Below, piece by piece: positions 43,707 to 54,422 of a stretch of DNA of 64,000 bases (its first letter is position 1; every line of letters begins with the position of its first letter). The notes below the pieces were generated by a model that was not told the DNA's origin, ran no database searches, and worked only from the letters and a program-made list of their open reading frames with translations. The stretch is from Lyophyllum atratum (Eukaryota > Basidiomycota > Agaricomycetes > Agaricales > Lyophyllaceae), in NCBI GenBank assembly GCA_014905825.1, contig JACGCN010000031.1:496001-560000 (forward strand). The letters run 5' to 3'. The translations under genes were made by a program, and so were the position numbers.

Positions 43707-44205
43707 AGGTAAACTACGAGGCTTTTATGATGTACTGTTTAGGGGATTTTTGAGAAAAGGGTTGAGAAAGGGGATAAGTTTGCGCAACATATGAAATAGA
43801 TGTAAGCATATGAAATGGGTTGAAGTGTCCGTGGTGAGATAAAGGCAAGTAGAAATAGAAACGAAGAGGCGGTGAAGAGAGTATGGCGGTAGTATGTATT
43901 TGTAGGCAATTTGTAGGTCTTTAAAGGAGGGAATAGGAGGAAGGGGTCGGACTTCGGAATGGACCCAGCGGTTTAGGATATTCACAGGCAGTAGACTGTA
44001 GGAGGAGGAGGGTAGTCTCTCCTAGACAGAAACAATCAGTCGTTCCTCCGTTCCTTAGCCACAACCTCTGGATAGAAACACTTGTCGATTACCATCTCGA
44101 CCTTGTTGGGTGGTCTTGTAGGGTCTTGTTGCTCAGGTGGGTGACTTAACGTGTTCAGCATTGCACATGGATTGATGGATCTCACCCCATCGTCAGATTC
44201 CAATC
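43707..44205. other. Spacer before Z copy 2
   Basis: No coding frame. The last 130 bases match the Z copy 1 leader in the left arm. Confidence 0.5.
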
Positions 44206-45018
44206 ATGGCCAACTTGAATGCTATTCGGTCTGCCAAGTCGAGTAGCGACTGGAACAGGGCCGATCTCCTCGCGTACAACATCACCATTTCACCTGTTCC
44301 CCCGGACGAATTCTTCCGCCATGGCGCAGACCCATCGCTAGACCACCTTGACCCTGCCATCCTCAATTCCTCTCCCGACTCGGACGACCCCAACTTCTCT
44401 GATGCTGTTGCCGAGTATCTGGCATATCTCAATCTTGCTACGAAGGCCACTCACGAGAGTGCTATCTACAATTTCGCAGCGGAGACTCTGAAGCTGCTAG
44501 GGTTCAACGAGCGCAAAACCACTGTAGTAACGCGTTATATCATCCCTCTCACCATCTGCGGCGATGAAAATCGGGTTGCAGAGACGGATGTGGGCCTGCT
44601 GTATCGCCCCAGTCTGGTCTTACTTGTACTGATTGACGACAAGACGATCTTCAACAAGACTAGCCCAGAAGCGCAGGTTGTGGCAGTAGCAATAGCAGCT
44701 TTTCAGTCCAACAACGCAAGACGAGAAGCGTGCGGCCTCCCTCCCCTAAACGCCATGACTATCCCTTGCATTACAATGACCGGTACCCGCCCTACCTTCT
44801 ATCTTGTCCCTGTCACTCAGGATTTAAGCGACGCCGTCATTCTCGGCCAATACCCTGCGACTCAAACTCAGGTCCTCAAGTGCGTTACGATAAGAGACGC
44901 CCAGACCATTAGGGAGGGAATGGAGAATACCGAATATAGAAAACTCGCCCTCAAGCGCTTGCTCGCCTTCAAGGCGCTGGCGAAAAGTCATTGGGAACAA
45001 TCTTTAAACGGGTTCTAG
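44206..45018 (+). CDS. Family Z PD-(D/E)XK-like protein, copy 2 (270 aa)
   Basis: Single exon, roughly 85-90 % identical to copy 1 by eye. Counterparts of the nuclease-fold positions: Glu93 (FAAETLKLLGF), Asp128 (VAETDVGLLY), Asp144-Asp145-Lys146 (LVLIDDK) and Gln167 (AIAAFQSNN). The residue two before the lysine is acidic here, unlike Gln in copy 1, so this copy keeps the full D...(D/E)xK set. No intron, no targeting signal. Same place in the right arm as copy 1 in the left. Confidence 0.75.
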   Translation: MANLNAIRSAKSSSDWNRADLLAYNITISPVPPDEFFRHGADPSLDHLDPAILNSSPDSDDPNFSDAVAEYLAYLNLATKATHESAIYNFAAETLKLLGFNERKTTVVTRYIIPLTICGDENRVAETDVGLLYRPSLVLLVLIDDKTIFNKTSPEAQVVAVAIAAFQSNNARREACGLPPLNAMTIPCITMTGTRPTFYLVPVTQDLSDAVILGQYPATQTQVLKCVTIRDAQTIREGMENTEYRKLALKRLLAFKALAKSHWEQSLNGF

Positions 45019-45159
45019 GTGACTCATGTTATCAACTCGTATTCATCGATGTTTTAGCAAACCCACCTGTATCAAAATTTCTCTGGCCGCCGACTCTCAC
45101 TATTCTCGTTTCACCATGACTTGGCTTTTGCATGACGGGGGAAAAGCGGTTCGAGTACT

Positions 45160-45225
45160 TTTAACAGATGTTTCCCAGCCTCAAAAACCTCGACGCTAGT
45201 CACCAGGACAAGCACGCCAAACGTA
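45160..45225 (+). pseudogene. Short family X last-exon relic
   Basis: AACAGATGTTTCCCAGCCTC and the following 40 bases match the intron end and start of the X last exon. Mirror of the relic at 23634-23945, but shorter. Confidence 0.6.
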
Positions 45226-45433
45226 TATGGGGGCGTCCGGGGGTTTACCTCCTGAGCGACATGTCTCAGCTTAGGCTTAGACTTGACTCGACCTGAGTCG
45301 TCTCGAGGAGGTGCGATTTGTTTCGAGTGGCGAGTTTAGGGACGACCAAGTATAAAATGCAGTGGCACATCCATCCATGCCTACCCTTTGCCTACCCTCA
45401 GTGTTCACCCCCCCCGCCTCCCTCCTCTCTGGA

Positions 45434-46006
45434 ATGAACGAGCCTACACCTTTTGCAGCCGACCGACTCGGCGGAGCAGACAGTGACGACGAAAACAAAC
45501 TCAGTCTCCCTCTTGCACCACCCAGGCAGCATACAACAAATGCTCCTATCGCAGACTCCAGCATTGTCGAGGCTGACTACCTTCCCAGTCCTCCCGTATC
45601 TCAACGGGAGCCCACGGCGGAACAGCCGCTCTCCCCTCACACGAGTCCACAGGGGACGACGCCTAATCTCGTCATCATCGCAAACACCTACGACGAGGGG
45701 GACGCTACCGACACCGATGATGGTGGGTATCTAAATGGAGATGGTGGGAATGGCTCGGATGACGGGTATGACTACGATGACATGGATGGCGAGCATGACA
45801 TGGATGTTGGGTATCCAAATGGCGATGGTGGGAATGGCTCGGATGATGGATATGACTTGGAGGGCGGTCATGAATGGGATGATGGGGACGACTCGGGTGG
45901 TGGATATCACCCGGATATGGACAACTCGGGCGGGTGCTGTGATGGTTCTGGCTGTTGGGGTTGCGACTTGAATGCTTTTATTTCGAGGCTTCAACGGGGA
46001 CGATGA
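45434..46006 (+). CDS. Family X2 acidic protein, copy 2 (190 aa)
   Basis: Single exon; mirror of 22793-23326. N-terminus MNEPTPFAADRLGGADSDDE as in X, then HTTNAPIADSSI, YLPSPPVSQREP. The XPA-like middle is absent. The tail is built of repeats NGDGGNGSDDGYD and ends NSGGCCDGSGCWGCDLNAFI...RLQRGR with six cysteines close together. Function unknown; the retained ends suggest the tail matters. Confidence 0.7.
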   Translation: MNEPTPFAADRLGGADSDDENKLSLPLAPPRQHTTNAPIADSSIVEADYLPSPPVSQREPTAEQPLSPHTSPQGTTPNLVIIANTYDEGDATDTDDGGYLNGDGGNGSDDGYDYDDMDGEHDMDVGYPNGDGGNGSDDGYDLEGGHEWDDGDDSGGGYHPDMDNSGGCCDGSGCWGCDLNAFISRLQRGR

Positions 46007-46654
46007 AATTCTTGGTATGAAGACGTGTAAATTTGTTATCTTGTTGTATGAATACCTGTACTAGTATTACGTTCTTGAAATCCCCATGATCTTGGAAATT
46101 TCGAAAAGCAGTAACAGGATGATTGCAACATGTGTTGGCTGCACTGCGTTTTGCGACTGTACTGCCAACGAAACTTATGAAAAGGGTAGCTCAGCGTACG
46201 CCAAAACTCACGAGAGACGTCGAGAGCTATTTGATGGGCTTGTAATTGAACTGTGCACTTCCGCGCAATGAGCCTGCCTACTTTTTAGCAGGTCCTCCCA
46301 CCAGGCAGACATGTCATCGATACAAGATCCTATGATACTGGTCTGATTCAGCGCCGCAAGCCATGATGATGACACCTGAAACTGTACCACTTACTGGTTT
46401 CGTTCTCCCAGTCAGATGGAAAAGTACACGGACGTTGAGACGCGCCGACTCAGACCTTGTCCTGTTACCTACCGCACGTAACACACATCCGAATATTACC
46501 AATACACTGTCCAGCGATATCGGAATCTGACCGCTGTACAGTCATGCCGGCTGCACGTCAGAAATCAAGAGTACAATGACATGGGGAAATGTAGGATGGA
46601 TGTAGATGTAAGAGAGTAACAGTTGGAAGAGAGTCAACGCGTCGTCACGGTATG
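46007..46654. other. Spacer between X2 and Y in the right arm
   Basis: X-family 3' flank (to about 46200) followed by the mirror of 22256-22560, which includes a weak tRNA-like segment. No supported frame. Confidence 0.5.
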
Positions 46655-46767
46655 GTGACGTGACGTGACGTGTCGCGTTCCTTCTGCCAGCCACGATGAT
46701 CGAGCTCATCGCACCTTGTCAGCCACCAGCCAGCCTCAGAATGCAGTCAGCCTCAGCGTCCTATAAA
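46655..46767 (+). promoter_or_regulatory. Promoter of Y copy 3
   Basis: GTGACGTGACGTGACGTG at 46655-46672 is three overlapping TGACGTG units 150 bp before the ATG. TATAAA at 46762-46767 is 60 bp before it. Both are matched at copies 1 and 2. Confidence 0.65.
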
Positions 46768-46826
46768 GCCCCCTACGAACCCGGGATCACTCCTTCATCG
46801 AAACCACCATTATCCCAACAGCCGAA

Positions 46827-49346
46827 ATGCATTTCACAAACTTTTTCACTCGCAAACACACGCGTGGATACCCTAGGCTTTCGAGCCGAAGGTTACGAAC
46901 AGCAGTTCAGAACGTGAAGACATCTTCCACCGAAGCTCGGTCCCGCAGAGCTGGGCTCTTCAGGATTGAGCGTGAGACGGTCACTGGTCTCCTCGCCATC
47001 ACCACCGTCAGCCTCCAATACTTCTTCGCCTCCCCCGCTCTCTCCCCCGTCAATCACACAACTCTCCAATTACCTCCTCCCCCAACCCGAACAACTCCGG
47101 ATCCCGGTCCTCCCTCGTCGACCTTGCCCATCGACACAGGGAACGGATCGGCCCTTCCGTTGTACGTTGGCCTCGCCTGTGCCGTAGCCGGAATCCTCGT
47201 CGGCGCTGGTATGTCCTGTCTCCTCTCTACCCCATCCGTAAGCGGCTGACACCTCCCCTTCCGCAGGTTCCACGTACATCTCTAGCAAGCGCGGATCGAC
47301 CTTTACCCCCAGAACCCCAGCCCGCAGACCCCCCTGTGATCCACCCCAGCCTCCACCTCTCGGCCGCATCCCAGAAGACGACGAAGGCGCCGAGAATGAG
47401 GACAACGATAACGACGACGACCCGCCCGATGACGACCCCGATCCCGACCCTCCCTCCACCAGCTCAGATGTCGAGGACCCTCCACCGCCTCCGCCCCCAT
47501 CCGGTCTGCCCAACGGATACCTCCTCCTCCTCGTGATCGTGTCTTGGACGTTGCTTCTGGGTAAGCTGTTCTCGATCCACGTCGCCTCCTCCCTCCGTGT
47601 GCATCCTCGTGTGCTCGCGTTACAAAGGCTATTGGTCCAACCGTTTGATATGTTCAACGGGGAACAGTCGACCGGTACTACGCACGGTGTACAATCTGGA
47701 GAAGCATCAGTCTTTGTGCATGCTATGGAGGACTGCCCCGAATTGACCCATCTACCCGAGATGGCGGCGGCGGCTGACCCCATTTCGACGACGACGACGG
47801 CACCCATATCGACCGCGCCCTTGACTCATACTGGGACGCCGCTCAGGTGGGGCGCAATCTTGCGCGCTGCATTTGGATTGATGGCCGTAGGAGTCCTCCT
47901 GATGCCAGTCTCGGACACGCCAGCCGCGAGTCCCGCGGAGGTGGCAGAAGCGGCACCAGAGCCCGCAGAAGAAGAAATCACAACACTAGCAGCCTCTAAT
48001 TCCGAAGACCCGGTGGGTGGCGATGACGGGCCCTCTGGCTCCGCCCCCACCACCGCCGAAGAAGATGATGGAGACGCCGACCCTCCCCTGCCGCCCTTCG
48101 AATCCCCCAACGCCAGCACCCCAACTGCGTCCGAGATCACTGCCGCCTCCCTCTCCCTCTCCTCCGCGACCCCTAAACCACCACCTCCCGACGAAGAGCT
48201 GGCTCTCTTCGTCTCGATGGACGAGTACCTGCCAACTCTCCACAACGAAGAGGAGGACGCGGACACGGAGCACTGCAACCTGTCCTGGGACTCACAGGAG
48301 ATACAGAACGGGGATCTCGTCGAAGCGGGATTGGAGACCTTCCTCCTCGGCATGGAGCACGAGCTCGAACACGAACTCGGGTGGGACCCACGGGATATCC
48401 AAGACGGGGATATCGTGGAAGCGGGATTGGAGGCCTTCCTCCTCGGCATGGAGGACACCCAATTCCAGTCCGCAGACCAGCCCGAACACGAACTAGAGTG
48501 GGACCCCCGGGATCTCCAAGACGGGGACGCAGTCGAAGCTGGGTTAGAACCCCATATCTCGCTCATGGACCGTACCGTCGCTGTCCAGCCCGTTCCGAGC
48601 GGAGAGGGTGACGAGGAGATGGATGTGTTATCCATGGAAGCGGGCCTGCAGGAGCTCGCGAGGGTGTTGGACGAGGAGCTGCGTTTGAATGTGGAGGGTG
48701 AGAAGCGGCAGGTGAAGATCGAGCGGCGGAGGCAGAAGCAACGTGCGAAGAAATCGCGGCCGTTGAGTGGGAGGTGTATGTTGGGCAATTGAGTCGTTTG
48801 AAGCGCGAGGAGAACCCTAAGAGGAGGGGGAGTGGAATTGACGATTGGGTGCGCGGTGTGCTGCCGAAGGATACGGGCGGAGAAGGGAAAGGCAAAGGAA
48901 AAGAGAAACTGGTGGAGCAGACGGAGTGCGTTAAGTTCGAGGTGTATCTGGTTCGGGAGGTTTTGCCCAGGGTACGTTTTTCTTTTCATAACGTCCCTCG
49001 ATGTTTTACTCATCATCGTTAATTAAACAGCCTCCTGTTTCTGATGCCCTCGAGTCTGACCCTCCGCTTCCTCCTCCACCCACCTCCCCTCCCCCTCCAA
49101 CCGTCCAAACCACCACCAAACCAGTGTCCCCACCCTCGCGCAAGACCCTCCGCTAGCGTATGGAGAAGTGGATAGAGAAGGTGAAGACCGAGAACCCCGA
49201 TCGAGAAAGAGCGCAATACCGTAGTGGAGTGGCACTATCGCTTGAAGGAGGCGGAGCGGGGGGGATTGATGAAGGACTTTGATTTGCATGGATGTTTAGG
49301 GTGGTGGGAGGAGAGGAAGAGGGGGGACGGGCCCGTCTGCTGCTGA
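46827..49346 (+). pseudogene. Family Y membrane protein, copy 3, decayed 3' end
   Basis: Exon 1 46827-47208 and exon 2 from 47267 are intact through the four hydrophobic segments and three DGDxVEAGLE repeats. The frame is lost between about 48735 and 48760 and runs to TGA at 48792, while the family sequence goes on one frame over (EVYVGQLSRLKREE, VREVLPR). The last exon (from 49031) also has an in-frame TAG at 49154-49156 where copy 2 has Gln (LRQRME), and a further small deletion in the ENP(GY)NEKE region. Only one 3' unit is present, no tandem exons. A shortened protein of about 550 residues could still be made. Confidence 0.8.
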
Positions 49347-49438
49347 CGAGTGGCAGGAATGTGGTTTCTGTTTCTTCAATGGTGGATGGACGCTATTCCT
49401 TGAGGTTCGCGATCGATATGATACTTTCTACAGTTACT

Positions 49439-49458
49439 CTCTCTCTCTCTCTCTCTCC
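49439..49458 (+). repeat. CT microsatellite after Y copy 3
   Basis: (CT)n about 90 bp after the stop; the counterpart of the GA tracts after copies 1 and 2 read on the gene strand. Confidence 0.9.
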
Positions 49459-49611
49459 ATTTATATTATTCTTATTTATATCACGGCTACTGGGTCTGGA
49501 ATAAAGTCTTCTATCAGCGCATGGTTGGGTACTTAGACTTGGTTCTTCAATGCCTGTTCAGAGGAAGGGCTGAAAGTACTTCGTTAATACCGTATTCATG
49601 TGCCGGACTTG

Positions 49612-49743
49612 GCCGGACCGCCCAGACAACATGCTTCTTGACCTTTGACATTTTCTTCCCTCTTTTCACATACAGCTTGCGGGTTCAACGAAGCGTCATG
49701 TCCTCATGGCACATATGGACTAGCGGCTTCTTTATGCTCTGAG
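49612..49743 (+). repeat. 132-bp direct repeat, right copy
   Basis: Gap-free match to 41405-41536, same orientation; lies 87 bp beyond the end of the right arm. Confidence 0.92.
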
Positions 49744-49798
49744 AGGCCCTTCGCATGAGAGCGTGGCCAGCAACGATACCCCTGTGACTCTGAGCTGC

Positions 49799-50410
49799 CT
49801 GTGAGTTATTGTTTGTGCCGTCTCTGATCTAAACCGCATTCACCGGGACGACTCCTAAGAATAACAATCAGTTCAAGCCTGCCACTTCTCCCAATTGACG
49901 CGCACGTCCTGTTCTGTGTTCGATTCTGCTAGCCGCGGCTCGGAAAAAAACCCTTCGGTTTTCAGTGTTCACAGTTGATCGCGAGCCGTGGCATCGTGAT
50001 GCACAGCGTCGACACGATCGGGTTCTTCGACTTCCCTCCATATCCCCGAACTATCACCTATGGCGTCTGGGAACGTAAAGACCCAACATTCTCCGCAGGT
50101 CGAACTGGACCGCCAATTGTCGGAAGAAATTATTCGTACCGTCTTACATCATTTCACATACAGCATAGAGATTCGACAAAAGTTGGCTCATATTGCATTG
50201 GACGCCTAGAAATGGGGACGTTGCTTGTGCGTCAGTCAGACTCGCCATCGACAATGAACTTCTAGCCAGCAATTACTTCGAAGATAGAATACCTTCTGTG
50301 AGTTATTCTTGTTGCCTTTCTGATCTTAACAAGTTTCACTTCGATGATTCTTAGAATAGCAAGCAGCTTAGGCTTGCCCCTCCTCTACAATTGACACTTG
50401 AATTGACGCG
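49799..50410 (+). repeat. Local direct repeat upstream of GH51 gene
   Basis: 49799-49910 and 50296-50410 share CTGTGAGTTATT, CTGATCT, AGAATA, and AATTGACGCG in order, with point differences. The interval contains no supported gene. Confidence 0.65.
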
Positions 50411-50961
50411 ATCTTATTTCTGCCAATAAATACTGTGAACATGAAGCACCCGTGTCGGATTCTTACTGTATCGAGCTTTACCCGGGCCGATGTGCCCACG
50501 GGCAGCTTTCCGAAGTGAGTCCTTGACTTCCACAGCAGCCCTGTAGTTCATCCATGTTCTCACAAGCATCTCATGATCCATCTTATGTGCTCGATATGAG
50601 GGCAAATGAGATTAGTACTTCGGCGTCGCATATAGACGTAATGATACGCTCTGGATGCGTTGGGGTTCAGGCATCCCTTCAACCCAACCTGGGAAATGGA
50701 GAACTCAGTAGCTGGGTCCACCACTTCCAAGCACTGTTCTTGACGTCACAAATTCCTGTCACCAGATTGTCCACGCGGTGAAATGCTGCGTAGATCGAAG
50801 CAGTATGGGCACAGGTTCACGTCTCCGAACCAAGTAAAGAATGACTTTCCCTCGACCATCATGCTCCACATTCCTCGCTAACCCCGCGGTCCGGGCGACT
50901 TGTTTAAAGCCCCCCATTTCGACATCGATTTCTGTCATTGAACCCACTTTCGATTAGCGTC
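50411..50961. other. GH51 upstream region
   Basis: No conserved coding frame seen; likely 5' region of the arabinofuranosidase gene. Confidence 0.45.
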
Positions 50962-53900
50962 ATGTTACTGGTTTCGTTCCTCTCTTTGGGACTTCTAGCC
51001 TTCCCTAGTGCCGTGTATGCGGTCACGGTCACGGTCAGTGCGACAGCTAGCCATCCGATACCTACCACGCTTTGTGAGTGACACTGCGGCTTTCTGTGAT
51101 CCAATCAAAGTACTCAAGCTCCTTGGGTAGGGGGTCAGATGTATGAGGTTAGTTTTCGCAGAGGTTAAGCGTGAGCTACTATTAAATGGATGGCTCATTT
51201 GGATAGGATATCAGTGTGAGTAGTATTGGTTCACTATAATCTTCTTGTCAATGAGACTTTACCCCGCTAGCATGTGAGATTGGACAAGTTCATGATAGCA
51301 TATCAACAAATTAACTCCTCTTCAGAGCGGTGATGGAGGACTGTACGGAGAACGTTAGCTATGCCTACTTCACTGATGAGAATCGTCATCTCATTTTTTT
51401 AGTATTACAGAATCGTGCCTTTCAACAGGTGACAGCTGGTACGCGTTTTCATGGACTTATAACTCGAGTTTTCCTTTATACCGAAATCTTATCTCAGGTA
51501 CAGCAGCAGCGCTTAACGCCTGGCAAGCTGTCAATGGTGCTACCATCAGCGTCGTGAAAGAGACGGTTCCGGTCTCTTCGGCCCTGCCCAATGCGCTCCA
51601 TGTCGTGATTCCTTCAGGCCGCACCGGTACAGTCGGTTTTGCCAATACAGGTTACTTCGGTGAATACACTCTTTTGCTCCTTTTGCACCCTAAATCTTAC
51701 TTCCTTGTAGGAATCAAGGTCGCTTCTGGATCAACATATACTGCTTCGTTTTTCTATCGCTTCCCAACGGCATCAAGCTTCCGTGGAAATGCGGTCATCA
51801 GTTTGCAGACTACGGGAGGAAAGGTCATCACATCCACCACAGCCGCTCTGTCTGGTGCGCAGACAGCATGGCAGCAGGTGACAGTACAGCTCCGCCCGAC
51901 GACGACACCCTCATCGACCGCGAATCTATTTGTAATTGGCCTTGATGCTGCGGCAGCGTCAGGACAGACCGTCAATTTTGCCATGCTTTCTCTCTTCCCA
52001 CCGACGTTTAAGAACAGAGCTAATGGCATGCGAGCCGATATTGCGACGGTTAGTTGATATTATACTTCGGTCTTCACGGACGCGTACTCAAAGCTGATGT
52101 GCGACAGGCCCTCGTTGAGATGGGACCTTCGTTCTTCCGTTTCCCAGGTACGGTTGATTTCAGTCCTGACAGCAAGAAGTCCAGGAGCGACTCTACTTTT
52201 CGACAGGGGGGAACAATCTGGAAGGCCAAACTGTAGCTACCAGGTGGCAGTGGAATGCAACGGTCTGTTGGTACCCTGGGTCTCTGTACGATGGCATTTA
52301 ATCCCATTTTCAGGTCGGCCCATTGGTTAACAGACCAGGTCTGTTCCGTTGCTATTGTTCACGCAACTCCGTGCTCACTCTTCTTTTAGGTCGTGCCGGT
52401 GATTGGGGATATGTAAACACCGAGTGAGTGGCTACCTAGATGCGTGGCTCTGACTTACGATAAGCAACTACTACCTCGCATCTATAGCGGATTAGGACTT
52501 TTGGATTATCTCAACTGGTGTGAGGATTCTGGTATGCAGCCTATCATGGCTGTTTGGGCAGGTACATATCCCGCATTTCCTGTGACAAGCATTGTGATTA
52601 AGCGGATCATTTTTTCCAAAGGCTTTGCACTAGGGGGAATGAGTGTTGCCGAGAATCAGCTTGGGCCGTATATCCAACAAGCAATTGATCAGGTATGTCT
52701 CGTCGTCTCAAACGAGACTCAATCATTCAGTGATCGTCACTCTGACAGATCAACTTCGCAATCGGAGATCCTGCACGAAGTGCACCAGGTGCGTAGACAT
52801 CTCCTATCCGCAGGTAGGAGCGTCGCGGTAATTTATGCCTCGTTCTAGCCGCGCTACGCGCATCCTTGGGCCACCCTGCACCTTTCAGGCTTTTATACGT
52901 GGAAATTGGAAACGAGGTTTGCGGATTCACCTATTGCGTTGATCGATCTTACCATCTTCATTAGGACTTCTTTGCCTCATCCACGTGTGTACCAACGACA
53001 TCTCATGGAAGCTCGCCCGTTCACGATTCTAATTTTGACACAGATACGTATACAGATGGTCAAACTTTGTCAACGCCCTGAAGGCCCAGTTCCCGAATTT
53101 GCGTGCGTTTCGTCTTCAGCGTTTGAGCACGGGGATTCACCTGTGGCTCCAGATTTCATCGCAACTTCAAATACCTTCAATCCAGTCCTGTCCCCTAACC
53201 CAACTGAATATGACGTCCACGTCTATCAAACGCCTAGTAAGCAAATTCTAGACCTCGAGAACGCTAGACTATGGTTCTGAACCGCCCACAATGTGTCACC
53301 AGCTTGGTTCGCTCAAAACTCTTTCTTTTATGATGGATTCCAACGCAACGGGACAAAATATTTCGAGGTACGCCCCAAGACATCGTTTGTGAGGATGGAA
53401 CCATAACAGGTGATTGGATGATCGAAGGGTGAATATGCTGCGATATCGACCAATGCGAGCGACATATTTGGGTCGCCGGCGCACGGAAGGCTCGTTTTCC
53501 CGACGATGCAAAGTGAGTGCTGCCATCTCACGAGAATGGTCTCGCCTCGATGATTTCCCCTGTGCAGGTTCTTCTGGTGAAGCAGCATTTATGACTGGCC
53601 TAGAAAGGAACAGCGATATTGTGTGGGTTTCGCCACTTTCTTGTCTTCTGTATAGACATAAATCGGGAGTCTAGCTTTGCTGCCTCATATGCGCCGCTGC
53701 TTAATGTAAGGTTTCGAGACATCCCTGTGTTGTTTGTTACTTAGCGTCCCTATTTCTAGCATGTTTCCAATTCACAATGGGTACAGCGTTGACCTTGTGA
53801 TGGCATCTCGGTTTGCGTACTGACTAGTTTTACCCGCGACAGACGCCAAACTTGGTCAGCTTTGAGTGAGCCTCCATGGATCTCCGTGACGTTTTCCGGG

Positions 53901-54422
53901 TGCTGATGAACTATTAGTGCCGGAGCCGTTTATCGCTCTACAAGTTTCTATGTTCAAAAGGTGCGCTCTAGAACTGTTAACCCCTCTTTGCATTTCTTTC
54001 AGAGGACTGCTTCACTGACTGCAAAAACAGCTATTCAGTCTCAATCGAGGTGACCAATACATCCCGAGCACGCTCCCTGCCAGAACGGGGACTCTCTTCT
54101 GGAGCGTTGTCCGTGTCATTGCAACGCAGGAGATCGTCATCAAGGTCTGCTCTGCCCGTGTTGTCTAATTCACTCTGACTGCTGACTGCTTCAGGTATCG
54201 AACACGGTAGCAACGGCCGCCCCATTGACGCTTGTGTTGCCGTTCACCACAGTAGCCACGTCGGGGACTGTCCAGGTGATACAAGGCGCTGCGACGACAA
54301 GCAATACTCCGACGGCGCCCAATGCAGCTGTGCCAGTGACGAGCTCGATTGCGACAGGGAAGACGTTCACGTACAATGCACCCGGGTTTAGCGTTAGTGT
54401 TATCAGGCTCGTGGCGCATTGA
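50962..54422 (+). CDS. Alpha-L-arabinofuranosidase, GH51, secreted
   Basis: Retaining glycosidase that removes arabinose side chains from plant arabinoxylan and arabinan. A 20-residue signal peptide (MLLVSFLSLGLLAFPSAVYA) starts the protein. Very many short exons: 50962-51073, 51131-51147, 51207-51215, a likely 3-nt exon at 51271-51273, 51326-51353, 51403-51438 and on. Joined they read LWGQMYEDIS(H)SGDGGLYGELLQNRAFQQ, the family N-terminus. A carbohydrate-binding-like region follows, then FFRFPGG, LNWCEDSGMQP and the acid/base Glu in LYVEIGNED (52914-52916). The nucleophile Glu lies in FEGEYAAISTN (53431-53433). The C-terminal beta domain ends GFSVSVIRLVAH. No disruption found. Confidence 0.88.

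Larger units (their letters stand above)
41590..49525 (+). repeat. Inverted segmental duplication, right arm
   Basis: Carries CIA1 tail, Z, X2, Y and the Y 3' flank in mirror order to 18870-25490. Differences: a 2.1-kb extra piece (41950-44078) with gene X between the CIA1 tail and Z, fewer tandem exons in Y and decay of the Y 3' end. Confidence 0.9.

Noticed and set aside
47826..49016. 396-codon minus-strand open frame opposite Y copy 3
   Set aside because: Shadow frame; the plus-strand frame has the conserved exon borders, membrane segments and repeats.
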